From positions 2,110,001 through 2,174,000 of the forward strand of contig NC_045149.1 in the NCBI RefSeq assembly GCF_008831285.2: a DNA stretch of 64,000 nucleotides, given 5' to 3'. The translations under genes were made by a program, and so were the position numbers. The notes under the pieces were generated by a model, which worked only from the letters and a program-made list of their open reading frames with translations, ran no database searches and was not told where the DNA came from. Positions 12,115-22,523 of this stretch are shown here, one piece after another. Numbering within the stretch: position 1 is the stretch's first letter; every line of letters starts with the position of its first letter. This DNA comes from Nymphaea colorata. Taxonomy: Eukaryota > Streptophyta > Magnoliopsida > Nymphaeales > Nymphaeaceae.

Positions 12115-12663
12115 CTCTCCCTCAAGCTTGGCATACATGTCAAACATGCCAAGCTTGCTAACATTTTTCTCAAATTGAGATCTACATAAAGACTTAGTTA
12201 AGACATCCGCAACTTGATCTTCAGACTTCATATAGGGCAAAATCAACTCCTTTGAATCTATGCGTTCCCGTATGAAGTGACGATCGATCTCCACATGTTT
12301 GGTCCTGTCGTGCATGACCGGATTGTTTGCCAAGTTAATCGCAGACTTGTTGTCACAATACATCCTCATCTTCTCTTCCATTTTAACCCCAATATCTGCT
12401 AAAAGAATTTTGAGCCATAACATCTCTGTAACCCCCATAGCAACCGCCCTGTATTCAGCCTCAGCACTGGACTTGGAACAAACTTCTTGACGTTTACTTA
12501 TCCATACCACAAGGTTACCTCCAAGAAATATGCAGTATCCTGTGGTAGACCTCCTAGTATCTGTGCATCCTGTCCAGTCGGCGTCAGAGTACCCTTCAAT
12601 GCTTAGTTGATCTTGTCGAGTGTAGAGTTGTCCTTTCCCTGGGTCATTCTTTAAGTATCCCAA
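12109..12663 (-). pseudogene. Copia-A RNase H domain
   Basis: 184-codon open stretch. RNase H landmarks are visible: YSDADWTGC with the first catalytic Asp, RRSTTGYCIFLG, SSAEAEYRA with the catalytic Glu, and MYCDNKSAINLA with a further Asp. The ending ADVLTK is typical of the copia C-terminus. It continues the reverse transcriptase frame, but a stop at 12682-12684 and another at 12910-12912 lie upstream, so it cannot be made as part of a complete polyprotein from this copy. Confidence 0.9.
12115..12125 (-). other. Polypurine tract of copia-A
   Basis: In element sense the bases read TTGAGGGAGAG immediately before the TGTTAGAA start of the 3' LTR. This is the expected position and composition of the plus-strand primer. 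Confidence 0.8.
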
Positions 12664-13930
12664 TACTCTTTCAGCACTTTTTCAATGACAATCAGTAGGG
12701 GCATGCATAAACTGACTTAACACACCCACAACATACGTAATATCTGGGCGAGTAAGAGTGAGATAAATAAGTTTACCAACCAGACGCTGATACCTCCCTT
12801 TTCCTTCCTCATACAAGATAGTCCCAGATTTGATACTTATCCTTGTGCCAGACTCCATTGGGGTAAGAAAGGGCCTGCATCCCAGTTTACCTGTCTCTTT
12901 TAGAAGAACTTAAGTGTATTTTCTTTGGCTCATAACAAGCCCAGTCTCAGATCGCGCGATCTCAATCCCCAAGAAATACCTTAGTTTACCCAGATCTTTG
13001 AGATCGAATTCTGCAGCTAACGTTTCTTTCATCTTCCTTTTCTCCCCCTCGTCATCACCTGTGACAATTATATCATCAACATATACAAGTAAAAGGCTCA
13101 CCAGACCATTTCTCATTTCTCTGCTTGATGAAGAGGGTGTGATCACCATTTCCCTGTTTATACCCATTAGTCTTCATTACAACCCTTAGTCTTCCAAACC
13201 AAGGTCTAGGGGATTGCTTGAGACCATACAAAGCTTTCTTGAGATAGCAACACTTCCCGTTCCGAGCATACCCAAGCGGCATGCTCATATAGACTTCTTC
13301 CTCAAGGTGACCATTCAAGAAAGCGTTCTTGACATCAAGTTGGTCCATGCTCCACTTCTTTTGCACTGCAAGAGCTAAGATGACCCTTACGGTCTTCAGT
13401 TTCGCCACGGGAGCAAACATCTCAAGATAGTCAATCCCATATTTCTGGCTAAACCCTTAAGCAACAAGACGAGCTTTATAGCGTTCTACAATGCCATCAG
13501 GTTTGTACTTCACATTAAACACCATCTTGGAGCCAACTAAGTGAGTTCCCTTAGGGATATCAACAACCTCCCACGTATTGTTCTTTTCCAGGGCGTCCAT
13601 CTCTTCTGTCATGGCCTGTAGCCATTTAGGATCCTTCCTTGCATCTTCCACTGACCTGGGAATAACAGCCATAGATAAAGAGGTAACAAAGCACTTGTAG
13701 TCTTTACTGAGTTTTGCATATGAAACAAATCTCTGAATAGGATGAGAAGTACATGACCTGGTGCCCTTGCGCAGAGCTATGGGAAGTTCTTCATTCATTG
13801 GATTTGGATCATCCGGGGAGGTCACAAGATTGGGAAGATTGGGATTGGTAACCTCAACATCTTCCATCACATCCTTCTTCTTCCTGCTGTAAACCTGACC
13901 AAATAGGTGATCTCGAGACTGTTCTTTCAC
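12664..13930 (-). pseudogene. Copia-A reverse transcriptase, interrupted
   Basis: The reading starts in the linker near 13930 and enters the RT with WLQAMTEEMDALEKNNTWEV, then VGSKMVF and ERYKARLVA. A stop at 13457-13459 stands where the usual 'KGF' Lys codon sits. It continues FAPVAKLKTVRVILALA, DVKNAFLNG and KALYGLKQSPR. A frameshift near 13110 moves it to the frame with LLLVYVDDIIVTGDD, the catalytic YVDD box, then LGKLRYFLGIEIA. The last part to 12664 reads SGTILYEEGKGRYQRLVGKL and TRPDITYVVGVLSQFM, with a stop after KYT and one before SAERVLGYLKN. All key RT motifs are present; only point lesions break it. Confidence 0.9.
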
Positions 13931-14712
13931 AGGGCCCCCTCCATTTGACTGTCTTTGTCCTCACTAACAACGTCTTCCACACTTGGAGAACTCACCGTAT
14001 AATCCAAGAAATCCATGAACTGAATCAACTGATGTGAAGAATACTCTTCCCTTCTGTCACCTAGACACTCCTCCTGAAGAGGATTCACAGGAAAGTATGC
14101 CTCATGTTCATGAAAGGTCATATCCCTGGAGACATATACTCTGGAAGTGCTCGGGTCAACACACTTGTATCCCTTCTGGGTGGAGGAATATCCCAAGAAG
14201 ACTGCTTTGATGGACCGAGGATCAAGTTTCTTGAGAGTGGGACTATGTTCATGGACAAAACAAACACACCCAAACACTCGAGGGGTTAAAGGCCAGGGAT
14301 TCTGAGTGGGCCACAACACAGAATAAGGGGAATGGCCATTCAACACACGAGTAGGCATACAGTTGATAAGGTGAGCACTAGTGAGAAGTGCGTCCCCCCA
14401 GTACCTCTTAGGGACATGACGTTGAAACATAATGGCCCGGGTAACATTTAACAAATGACGGTTTTTTCTTTCAGCCACGCCATTCTGAGGAGGGGTGTAG
14501 CTACATGATGTTTCATGAATAATACCCTTGCTTCGCAAGAAGTCATCAAGGGATTGAGAGACATACTCTCGGGCATTGTCAGTACGGAAGGCCTGAACAG
14601 TGGTCTGGAATTGAGTTTCGACAAATGCCACAAAGTTTTTGACAATGTCGAGAACTTCACTACGTTCTTTCAACAGATACACGAACGTACACCGGGAGTA
14701 GTCATCAATCAA
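13927..14712 (-). pseudogene. Copia-A integrase core and C-terminal part
   Basis: 261-codon open stretch beginning IDDYSRCTFVYLL. It includes FRTDNAREY with the second catalytic Asp and YTPPQNGVAERKNRHLL with the catalytic Glu, followed by VFGCVCFVHEHSP, KLDPRSIKAVFLGYS and the 'GYKCVDPSTSRVYVSRDMTF' region that closes the copia integrase. The first catalytic Asp lies in the upstream frame (HSDVWGP). The two frames overlap by a few bases around 14705-14712, showing a 1-bp frameshift. A second frameshift near 13930 separates it from the reverse transcriptase. Confidence 0.9.
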
Positions 14713-15553
14713 TAAGAGTCATAAAATAGTGAAAGCCACGACAAGTGGGTACTCTCGAAGGACCCCAAACATCAGAGTGAACCAAAGCAAAAGGACGGTT
14801 GACTTTATTGAACGAAATAGGGTACGAGGCCCTAACATGCTTAGACAACTGACACACTTCACAGGCGAAGGTGTCCAAAGAAACAGAATGAAACATCCTA
14901 GGAAACAACTTTCTAAGCAACTGGAATGGAAGATGACCAAGTCTCTCGTGCCAACGCATAATGACGGATCTGGCCTCCACACCAGGCAACTGTCCACTGG
15001 TGGCTGAAATCAAAGCAGAAGCAACTCGAACAGGCAGTCTGTAGAGCCCATCAATAGCCGAACCAATCCCAATCTTCTGCCCCGTCCCCAAGTCCTGCAG
15101 GAAACAATGATCAACAGAGAAAATTAGATTACAGTTTAGCTCTTTGGTAATACTGCTGATAGATAACAAATTTACGGGAATATTGGGAACATGCAGGGCA
15201 TTATGAAGACAATATTTGTTCAGTAATGATAAACTCCCTTTTCCAGCCACAGAGATAGAAGAACCATCAGCCATAGACACACGCTGCTGCCCAGAGGTCA
15301 ACTTGTACTCTTGAAACATCGTAGGGTCCCCTGTCATATGATGAGTAGCCCCACTGTCAACAATCCAATCACCGAGAGAAGAATTACCTTGATCACTAGT
15401 AGCAACCAGGGCCTGGGCTAACTTAGCCCCCTCAAAAGTAGAAGCATCATCCTGGGTATACAACCGACTAATGTAGGTTTGCAACTCTCTGAGTTGATCT
15501 GAGGAGAGCTTGGATTTTGAAACATTGTACGACCCCGGACTAGGCTCTGGCAC
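14705..15553 (-). pseudogene. Copia-A protease and integrase N-terminal part
   Basis: 282-codon open stretch. The aspartic protease site is WIVDSGATHHMTGDP at about residues 63-77. It is followed by LHVPNIPVNLLSISSITKEL and the GAG-pre-integrase zinc-binding segment WHERLGHLPFQLLRKL ... CEVCQLSK (an HHCC-type arrangement). It then reaches HSDVWGPSRVPTCRGFHYF, with the first catalytic Asp of integrase. Frame breaks on either side prevent one continuous polyprotein. Confidence 0.9.
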
Positions 15554-15748
15554 AGAAGAAGCACGGCGATGAGGAGGAGGACGACCTCAGACTAGACGCT
15601 TCTCAGGATGAAGATCCCAACAAAAATCAACAGAATGACCCACTTTGTTGCAATGGCTGCATCGTCGAGTAGGACGCTGCCCCGTCCCTGAAGTATGGCT
15701 CACAAAGGTTGCTGGAGAACTCCCCTGATGGGAGTCAATATGCATAAT
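15554..15748 (-). pseudogene. Copia-A gag zinc knuckle and gag-protease junction
   Basis: In the minus direction this holds a CCHC zinc knuckle around 15610-15665, reading CSHCNKVGHSVDFC (C-X2-C-X4-H-X4-C), the RNA-binding signature at the end of copia gag. Stops separate it from gag (at 15749) and from the protease stretch (TGA near 15590). Confidence 0.8.
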
Positions 15749-16422
15749 CTAGCGCCGTTGCTCCTCAGACTCAATACGGGCATACACCTCTTCGATTCCA
15801 GGAATCTCATCACAGTTAAGAATCTGGCTTCGAATGGTTTCAAACTCATCACGCAGGCCTCCAAGGAAGATAAAGGTGCGGTCCATCCATTCCTTTTCCC
15901 AATACAGGGCATGATCTACACCACATTTCCAGTCATCATTCACATGATAATCAAGTTCCTCCCATTTGGTCTTCAGGGCGGCATAGAAGGAGGCAACAGA
16001 TAAATCACCCTGTTTAAGAGCATATATGCTACGTTTGATTTGATAGGCACATAAAACACGCTTCTTACGACAATACATACGTGCAAGAACAGTCCACATA
16101 TCATACACCGTCGATTTACGCAAGATCAAAGGCTGAATATCTGCGGAAACCGAACTAATAATCCATACTTTAACCTGACTATCTTCCAACGCCCAGGTCG
16201 GCCATTGCGAATCAGTTTTAGAAGGTGCAGGCTTCTCCTCAGTGATATAGTGCAGGCAACCACAATCCCGATTTCTAGGGCAGCAGACCACGAGAGATAG
16301 TTATCCTTGTTCAGCCGAATGGAGGTGACATGAACAGGCAAGTTCTCACCCTTGGTATTGCTGCCCGTGTCGAGGACATCATTAAGCTTGGGAATCGCTG
16401 CGTCAGCCATCGCAATCCCCAA
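15749..16422 (-). pseudogene. Copia-A gag (capsid-like) region, frameshifted
   Basis: The presumed start is MADAAIPKLNDVLD at about 16410, followed by VTSIRLNKDNYLSWSAALEI, a hallmark of plant copia gag. A frameshift near 16280 leads into a 180-codon stretch with SQVKVWIISSVSADIQPLI, YDMWTVLARMY and FIFLGGLRDEFETIRSQIL, typical of the UBN2/gag_2 capsid family. It stops after EEQRR at 15749. Gag would form the virus-like particle; this copy cannot make it whole. Confidence 0.85.
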
Positions 16423-16429
16423 AGAAGGT

Positions 16430-16800
16430 CACAACCGGCGGCAGAGAGAGCACAACCCACAGCGGCGGAAACAGGACAGCCGGCGGCGGCGCAGACAAAG
16501 AGGGCAGTGGAGATAACCCAGGCGACGGCGGCGCTGGGAACGACAGCGGCGGCGTTCCTGGACGGCGGAAAAAAACGACGGCGATGCTGGGAGTGGCGGC
16601 GGGGCAGTGAACGATGGCAGCAAAGACGAGGACCACACCGGCGACGGCGCTGGGAACGACGGACGGCGGCGGCGTTCCTGGACGGCGTCAGCACTGAAAA
16701 CAGCAACAGCAGCGGCGCTGGGAACAGTGTCGGCGGCGGTGCTGGAAACGGCAACGGAGGCGGCACGTGAACAACGGAAAGAACACTACTTGCACACCAA
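16430..16800 (-). repeat. GC-rich imperfectly repeated leader of copia-A
   Basis: Between the primer binding site and gag lies a GC-rich, GGC/CGG-heavy leader. On the plus strand a block of about 45 bp (…gcgctgggaacgac … gcggcggcgttcctggacggcg) occurs at about 16522-16567 and again at about 16641-16687, with further partial copies. On the element strand it contains an upstream open frame of about 151 codons (16766-16311) rich in Pro, Ala and Arg that overlaps the start of gag in another frame. It could be a structured untranslated leader; coding meaning is doubtful. Confidence 0.6.
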
Positions 16801-16816
16801 CGATCTCACACGCGGT

Positions 16817-16829
16817 GGCTCTGATACCA
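16817..16829 (-). other. Primer binding site of copia-A
   Basis: In element sense it reads TGGTATCAGAGCC, complementary to the 3' end of plant initiator-Met tRNA, and it directly follows the 5' LTR without a gap. It is the minus-strand priming site for reverse transcription and fixes the orientation of the element. Confidence 0.9.
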
Positions 16830-17116
16830 TGTAGAAACACGAACCACAAGGAGAGAGCAGAGAAAGAACACACAATATACGTGGAAAACCTCAGAAAGAG
16901 GTGAAAAACCACGGGGAAGCCCTGACCTAGGGGCAAACTGCAACCCTAGGAGAGAGAAAATAAAATTCACTTAACTTTACAATTACATGTAAGTGAAGAA
17001 TATATAGGAGGGAGAGAAAGAGTGCCGCTTAGGGTACCGAGCCCACCTCGGTATTCGTGCCCCATAGGACCGGGTCCAGATATGGACCCGGTTCCCCAAT
17101 ACAATATATTCTAACA
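16830..17116 (-). repeat. 5' LTR of copia-A
   Basis: 287 bp and nearly identical to 11829-12114: seven transitions and one inserted G in 'caagg'. As the 5' LTR of a minus-strand element it should carry the promoter. Confidence 0.95.
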
Positions 17117-17121
17117 TTGGT
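17117..17121. repeat. Target-site duplication of copia-A, right copy
   Basis: TTGGT, identical to 11824-11828. Confidence 0.85.
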
Positions 17122-18010
17122 GAAAAGCATTATTTGACCATCTTAAAGTTCTTAATTACATTTATCCTTTCTTGGTTGATGTTTGACACTTCAACCCAAG
17201 TCAAGGTTGTGTGTTTCTCTTGGGTGTGGTGCCCAATACAATTGATCTTATAGAAATCAACACTATTGTGTCACAACATGTGGTGTCTGATGAGAGCAAG
17301 TCTCTCTATTATAGCAATGAACGCCTTGTTAATGTGCAAGAAGTTTGCTTTCATATTCTTTAGAAAGAGAATAATGCCATCTCTAATCAAAGGCTAAGAA
17401 CCTACTCATGCCTCAAAACCAATAGTTATACCCATTTGTTGCCTAATGAGTCTCACCCTCAAGTGATGATTGATCCTATTATGACATCTAGTTTGCCAAA
17501 TGCTAGAATGTATGTTCCTTCCAGTTCACCCAGTATTGACTTATAAAGAATTTAAGTTTATCATCTCCCTCTCCCCCTCTACTTGATCTAGGACCCTCTC
17601 GGTCCCATCACATGATCACTGGATTCATGGATGGGATGTTTAAACCTTGTCTTTTAGAAGCCTTCCATCCTATTTCACATGATGTCATCCAATCTACCCA
17701 TGACTTGTCTGAACCTGCGTGCTATGTTGTTACCTAAATGGCATGAGGTTATGTAGTAAGATATGAATACTTTCATCAGAAATCAGAGTTGGTCTCCAGT
17801 TTCCTTCAATAATATTTCCAATATTATTGGTTGTAAGTGCACTAAGAGGATTAAAAAATTGTTGATGGCTACATATCTTGCTATAAAACACGGTTGGTGG
17901 ATAAGGACTATAACCAACAAGAGGCCGCAAAATATTTTGAGACATTTGTGATGGTTTTCAAGCCAACTTCTATTACAGCTGTGTTGATTATTGCCCCAAT
18001 AGTAGTTGGA
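17122..18010 (+). pseudogene. Copia-2 fragment 3: integrase end, linker and start of reverse transcriptase
   Basis: Continues copia-2 beyond the copia-A insertion. The integrase C-terminus is recognised by GCVFLLG and VSQHVVSDESKSLYYS (compare the usual 'SRHVVFDE'). A degraded linker follows at about 17335-17720. The reverse transcriptase start is at 17720-17940: WHEVM, then MNTFIRNQSWSPVSFNNISNIIGCK. Next come a frameshifted 'RIKKK.DG...YKA.LVAKGY' counterpart and VFKPTSITAVLIIAP to about 18010. Many stops are present. No YVDD box was found in the following 500 bp. Confidence 0.65.
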
Positions 18011-18459
18011 TATTAATAATGATTTTTTTCTTAGATAGTTGAAATAAAATGTTATATATCTTAGCATCCTAGTATGAAGACGATAAAAAACCCTTTCATG
18101 TGTGAAAGTTGAATAAGGCCTTGTACAGTTTAAAATAGGCACCATGTGCCAGGTTTGATCTACTAAAAGTTTAATTGGGTTCTATGAGACCAAAGAATAT
18201 TCTTCGCCATTTATGTTTAAAGAGATTGCTTTGGAACTACTGGTTTTAATTTACATTAAAGTATTATTGTAATAGGCAGTGAAAATAGTAAAGTTGTGTG
18301 GCTTATCAAGGAGATCTTCACCAAGGACTTGGGGATTCTAAACTTTGTATTATCGTGTCCGAACACAGTACATTTAAGATATTATTGATAAAAGTAGTTG
18401 CATAAAGCAAATAGCATCACCAGTCTTGCAGTTCAAAGTGTGAAGCTATTAATACATCA

Positions 18460-18869
18460 AGGGCAAGTGTTTCAGGATGCTGTCCTATACAGAAGTATTC
18501 TTGTGAACGGGAATATCTCTTGTCTATAAGGCCGGTCATTACTTATGTTGTCAACTGCCATTAATACTCACTTGAAGTCAACATATTCGTCTGACCAGGC
18601 TAACAAGACAAGAGCAGGAAAGAGGAAAGAATCAGTTGATAGCCTTGACCGGGATATGGGTGGGATGCTCAACTAGTACGGAGTCATCCTTCGAATGATC
18701 TGTCAGGCGAGTGGAAGGATCCTAAGAGAAGCACGAGTGGAACGGCTCTAGTTTCCGTTAGAAGCTGTAGTCGGACTAGCCTTCCAAGCCTTCAGTAGAT
18801 TAAGCTCCGAAATTTGACGGAAGCTACTCAAGCCGATAGGTCGGTAGGTTCATGCAGACACCAACTCAG
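18460..18869. other. GC-richer island inside copia-2, origin unknown
   Basis: This stretch differs in base composition from both flanks and contains no copia text, yet copia-2 reverse transcriptase lies before it and RNase H after it. It has long runs without AT-rich decay, such as 'aaggccggtcattactt' and 'aacaagacaagagcagg'. It resembles organellar (mitochondrial) intergenic DNA in style, but I cannot prove that by eye. No open frame stands out. Confidence 0.35.
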
Positions 18870-19440
18870 AACATTGGGATCACATCAAGAAGATATTAAG
18901 ATATTTGAAAGGAACATCTACACAAGTCTTGTGATTTATAAAGGTGGTATTGCTGACTTAAATGTGTTTTTCTAATGTAGATTGGTCTAAATACCCAGAC
19001 GATAGGAAGTTGGCTGAACGGTATCGAGTTTATTGGAGAGATAATTGTATCTTGGATGACCTCAAAACAAACCATGGTCAAGTCTAGAACAAAGGCTAAA
19101 TACTAGGCAGTCGCGGTAGCAGTTTTAGAATCTATTACATCAAGAGATCGAAGTGCACCACAATACACTGGTTGTTTAGTGTGACAATTTTGGTGCAACA
19201 TAACTTTCTGCAAATCCATTCTTCCATATAGGAGTCAAATGCATAGAATTCGACTTTCACTTTCTTAGACAAAGACTTGTAAAATGAATGACTCAAATTC
19301 AATTTCTAAATTATGGAAGGCAAAATGCTAAGACTCTTACAAAGCCACTTCCTGGTCCTCACTTTACCATGCTAAAGAATAAGCTGAATCTCTGGGTATT
19401 AGCTTCAGAGGGGATGTTAAGCTACAAGTGAGTTGTGGTA
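18870..19440 (+). pseudogene. Copia-2 fragment 4: RNase H
   Basis: Recognised by HWDHIKKILRYLKGT, then VDWSKYPDDRKLAE (counterpart of 'DADWAG.PDDRRST'), then degraded 'EAEYRA', and finally IEFDFHFLRQRLVK and AKTLTKPLPGPHFTMLKNKL, the usual C-terminal copia RNase H text. The region ends with 'EGDVKL'. At least one catalytic residue segment is altered and stops are frequent. It shows that copia-2 spans at least 10289-19440 once the later insertions are discounted. Confidence 0.75.
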
Positions 19441-19830
19441 AAAGTAAGAATGGTGATAAAGATGAATCGTGCTAACTTAACTGCCAAGGAAAACATAAAG
19501 GAAAGAAGGCTGATCTTACTTATTGTGATACCATTGTGCTCTCTAAGATAAAGGGAGAGGATATGAACTATCTTAAAGTATCTTTTGCATATCTTGTTAA
19601 GGAAGAGTGTAAATCAAACATGTAAAGGAGGCCACACATGTACATCGGGCATAACTTGCTAAGAAAATTCATCACCACCTCTTTGCTTTCTCCGTGAACA
19701 AACATTAAGAGATTGAGTGATGGTGGTCATGGGTGTAGGCATCATTGGCTGAACCACATTTTTTGTGTGCATTTGAGTTGTCTTCTCTCCCTTGCTTCGT
19801 ATAAAGTTAGACTAGCTTGGGATTGGATAA
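19441..19830. other. No gene; possible 3' end of copia-2
   Basis: Follows the copia-2 RNase H and precedes the opposite-strand copia-3. A purine-rich stretch ('aaaggagg' near 19625) and 'cttgttaaggaagagtgtaaatc' near 19595 might be polypurine and LTR remnants, but no second LTR copy was found, so the end is not fixed. Confidence 0.3.
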
Positions 19831-22080
19831 TCATGGGGTGGTATTTCTAAGGCACAGTAGAGAATTATGTTGAATAGTGTGGGAAGTAGATAGGTTGCTT
19901 GGTTCTATAGCCATTTCGCTTGACTTGTTTGGTATGTCATGGACTTCAGGACGATCTAGGAAGGTATTAAGACTCACTAGCTTCTTCTTGTGGTAAGAAC
20001 TTGGGTAGGAGAATGAGTTGAATAGACATAGTCTTGCTCGGTTCAGCTTCAAATATGGGTGATTTAAGGATCGCATTCATTGGTTTTTGGTTGACAACAA
20101 GCCAACTCGTCACATCATCAGCATTAAGAGGTGATTGACATCCAGAAAATATAAAAGTATATTAATCAAAGAGCACATACATGGATCTAATAATGCTATC
20201 ATCAACAAGGTTAAATCATATATAACCTTTAACACATGCCAATTGACTTGGGTGCAAGTTTGGATTGACGTAAGGTCAAATATGAGGATAGATGGTGCAA
20301 ACACTCTCATGTAGTCATAATTGAATTTCACCAATAATCTTTTCCTAACAGGTAGATAATTAATAATGTGAACAGTCAGTCTAAAAGCTTTGAACCCGAA
20401 TCAAGTGGGTATAGAAGAATGAAAAGCATACACGATACCATTTCAACGAAACTTTTTTTAGGATTTTCCTTTGCAATCTAAATTTCATGGGCAGTATGGG
20501 GGCACGTGAGTCATTAAGTAATGCCTTATGAATCAAGGTAATGGAAGAAATCTTTGCTCAAGAATTCTCCTCCAAAGTCACTGGAAAGTCTGATATTTGT
20601 AACCAAGTTGATGTTCAAGTGATTTTTCAAAAACATGAAAGGATGCAATCTGTCATAACTAAAGGAAAGATCTACCAAAATTGTGAGAAATTGATAATCA
20701 GACCGATAACTAAGCATTTGTTGATGGACATGGGGAAAGAACCCATAAATCAGCACGTAACAATTCAGATGGCTTTGGAGCATGAAATCAGCTTTAGAAA
20801 ACAGTAACCAATGCATTTTACTAAGAGCACAAACTGGGTAGTAACGTAAATGATGATTTTCATGTGAATCAAGAAGTCAAGAACAGTGCGTCTTGTTCAA
20901 AGTCTATAAATTAACATGCCCGACCCTAAAATGCCACAATTCATCAGACGAACCATATTAAAGTTCCAACGCACTATGAATCTCTTTATTTCCTTAGTCG
21001 TGCCTTGCCACAGAGTTGATTCCATTACTAATTTGAAGCTTTGCTGACAACAGCTACGCATACAACCTTGCATTCTTATGTAAATGATGATTGTCATGTG
21101 AATCAAGAAGTCAAGAACAGTACATCTTGTCCGAAGTTTATAAATTAACATGCCCGAGCCTAAAATGCCACAATTCATCAGATGAACCTTATTAAAGTTC
21201 CAACGCACTATGAATCTCCTTATGTCCTTAGTCGTGGCTTGCCAAAGAGTTGATTCCATTACTAATTTGAATCTTTGCTGACAACAGCTACACATACAAT
21301 CTTGCATTATTATTCGGCCCCCTGAGTGGAAGATCGCCCATTTGCACATTCTTAACAAAGTTATCAGCACAGAACTCAACTTTACAGCCATTATCCTTTG
21401 TAAGCTTAGTGATAGAGAAGGAATTTTCCAAACTTGAGGAACATGCAAAACACTTTTAAGAATAACCAACGCTGAATTAGGTGTTGGTAAGGGTATATGA
21501 CGAATATGCTTAATGAGCATCACATTTCCACTTCCAACAACATGATCAAACCCAAGCGAGTAACTTTACCTTGCATATGCTGATCTGAGTAGGTCACATG
21601 GTGCATCGTCCTAATGTCAGGATACTAATCGGTTTTGTGATCGAACGTTTGATTTGAAGCCCCACTAGCACCGATTGAATTTTTGAACTATTGCGATGAA
21701 TGCTTTCAGAATGTCAAATCGTTGGTAGGCATGCATTATGGTTTTTGCATCCGCAACATTGACACATCTTGACAAGAGGAGCCTCTACAACATCTACAGC
21801 CTCCATTAATACACCCTTAGTTACCACGATTATTTTGTTAAACTGTCCACCAACCACCCTTTCTACGCCGACGTTGAGCCACAAAAGCAGAGTCAGTGTC
21901 TCTAACTTGGTGGTGGGGAGGTGAGTTGGGTGGGGGGTGGGTTGGGTGTGGGGTGGTGAAGGAGAAGTAAACAGACCAAGATACGTTTCTCTTGTGTGAT
22001 TAGTAAAGCATAGACTGCAGTAAAACTTAGAAACTTTTTGTAATGCCGACAGTAGTGACAAAAGCCTCATAATCACAGTT
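19831..22080 (-). pseudogene. Copia-3: decayed Ty1/copia (gag to integrase and linker)
   Basis: Minus-strand remnant read from right to left. Gag end with zinc knuckle CQCCGCKNHNACL is at about 21730-21770. A protease/pre-integrase region at about 21300-21560 has GNGDV-like text, HIRHIPLPTPNSALV, KSVLHVPQVWKI and DNGCKVEFCADNFV across two frames. The integrase middle part is at 20526-20816 (RLSSDFGGEFLS, the second Asp region). The integrase end is at 20110-20460, with a counterpart of 'NYLP.R' and YDYMRVFAPS. A linker frame of 81 codons is at 19831-20076. No reverse transcriptase follows, and no LTRs were found. It is a different family from copia-A and lies tail to tail with copia-2. Confidence 0.65.
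20851..21316 (-). repeat. 234 bp tandem duplication inside copia-3
   Basis: The block starting 'tgatgatt.tcatgtgaatcaag' at 20851 recurs at 21085, a period of 234 bp, with identity about 90% by eye. In the minus-strand reading this gives two copies of a peptide block containing FKLVMESTLWQ and RFIVRWNFN. The duplication stays in one open frame (20897-21523). Confidence 0.85.
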
Positions 22081-22330
22081 TAGTTGTTTACAAGCTTGTG
22101 TTAGTTTTTTTGTCAGACAAAAAGAATACTTGCAGTAACTTTGAATATATCCGAGTTAAATAACCTTCTGGCACCTTTAGTTTCGTGGGAAAGTGAGAAA
22201 ACTATTATTTAGCTATTCATTGAAATAGTAAGGCAGCTCTAACTGGTTACTCTGCTTCACCAGGTTGGCAAATCATTATATACGCATTCAATCGATTGGT
22301 GCATAAGAAATTAGAATAAGGTAATATTTG

Positions 22331-22523
22331 CAGGGGCGGAGCCAAGGTGGGCCCTCACGTTTTGAAAAATTAGATTTTGCATATGAAAATTTATAAAAAT
22401 CATCAGTTTTACACTTGTAAAACTTTTGAAAAATAAGAGTTCGCCCCTGTGAATAATTTTCAAAAATGTTATTTAGTATGTAATACAATCATTCGGCCCC
22501 CTATGGATTGCTGGCTCGCCCTG
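22331..22523. mobile_element. Short hAT-like MITE with CAGGGGCGGAGCC end
   Basis: Begins CAGGGGCGGAGCCAAGG and ends ...CTGGCTCGCCCTG, an imperfect inverted repeat, over 193 bp with an AT-rich interior. These ends match the general terminal pattern of plant TTF-type hAT elements, including the reversed 3' end seen at 10270-10288. It is too short to code and is probably a non-autonomous derivative. No clear 8 bp target duplication is visible. An internal 'gttcgcccctg' at about 22440 could be an alternative end. Confidence 0.55.

Larger units (their letters stand above)
11829..17116 (-). mobile_element. Copia-A: structurally complete Ty1/copia LTR retrotransposon
   Basis: A 5,288 bp element on the minus strand with two LTRs (11829-12114 and 16830-17116), each TG...CA-ended. 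It is flanked by the 5 bp target duplication TTGGT (11824-11828 and 17117-17121). A primer binding site complementary to initiator-Met tRNA abuts the right LTR and a polypurine tract abuts the left LTR. Internal order in the minus direction is gag, zinc knuckle, protease, integrase, reverse transcriptase, RNase H, which is the copia order. By hand alignment the LTRs differ by seven substitutions, all transitions, and one 1-bp indel, about 97.5% identity, which implies a fairly recent insertion. The coding region carries at least three frameshifts and several in-frame stops, so this copy is not autonomous. Confidence 0.95.

Noticed and set aside
16330-16770. 146-codon plus-strand Ala/Arg-rich frame over the copia-A leader
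   Set aside because: Follows from the GGC-rich repeat; it is antisense to the element and lacks any known motif.
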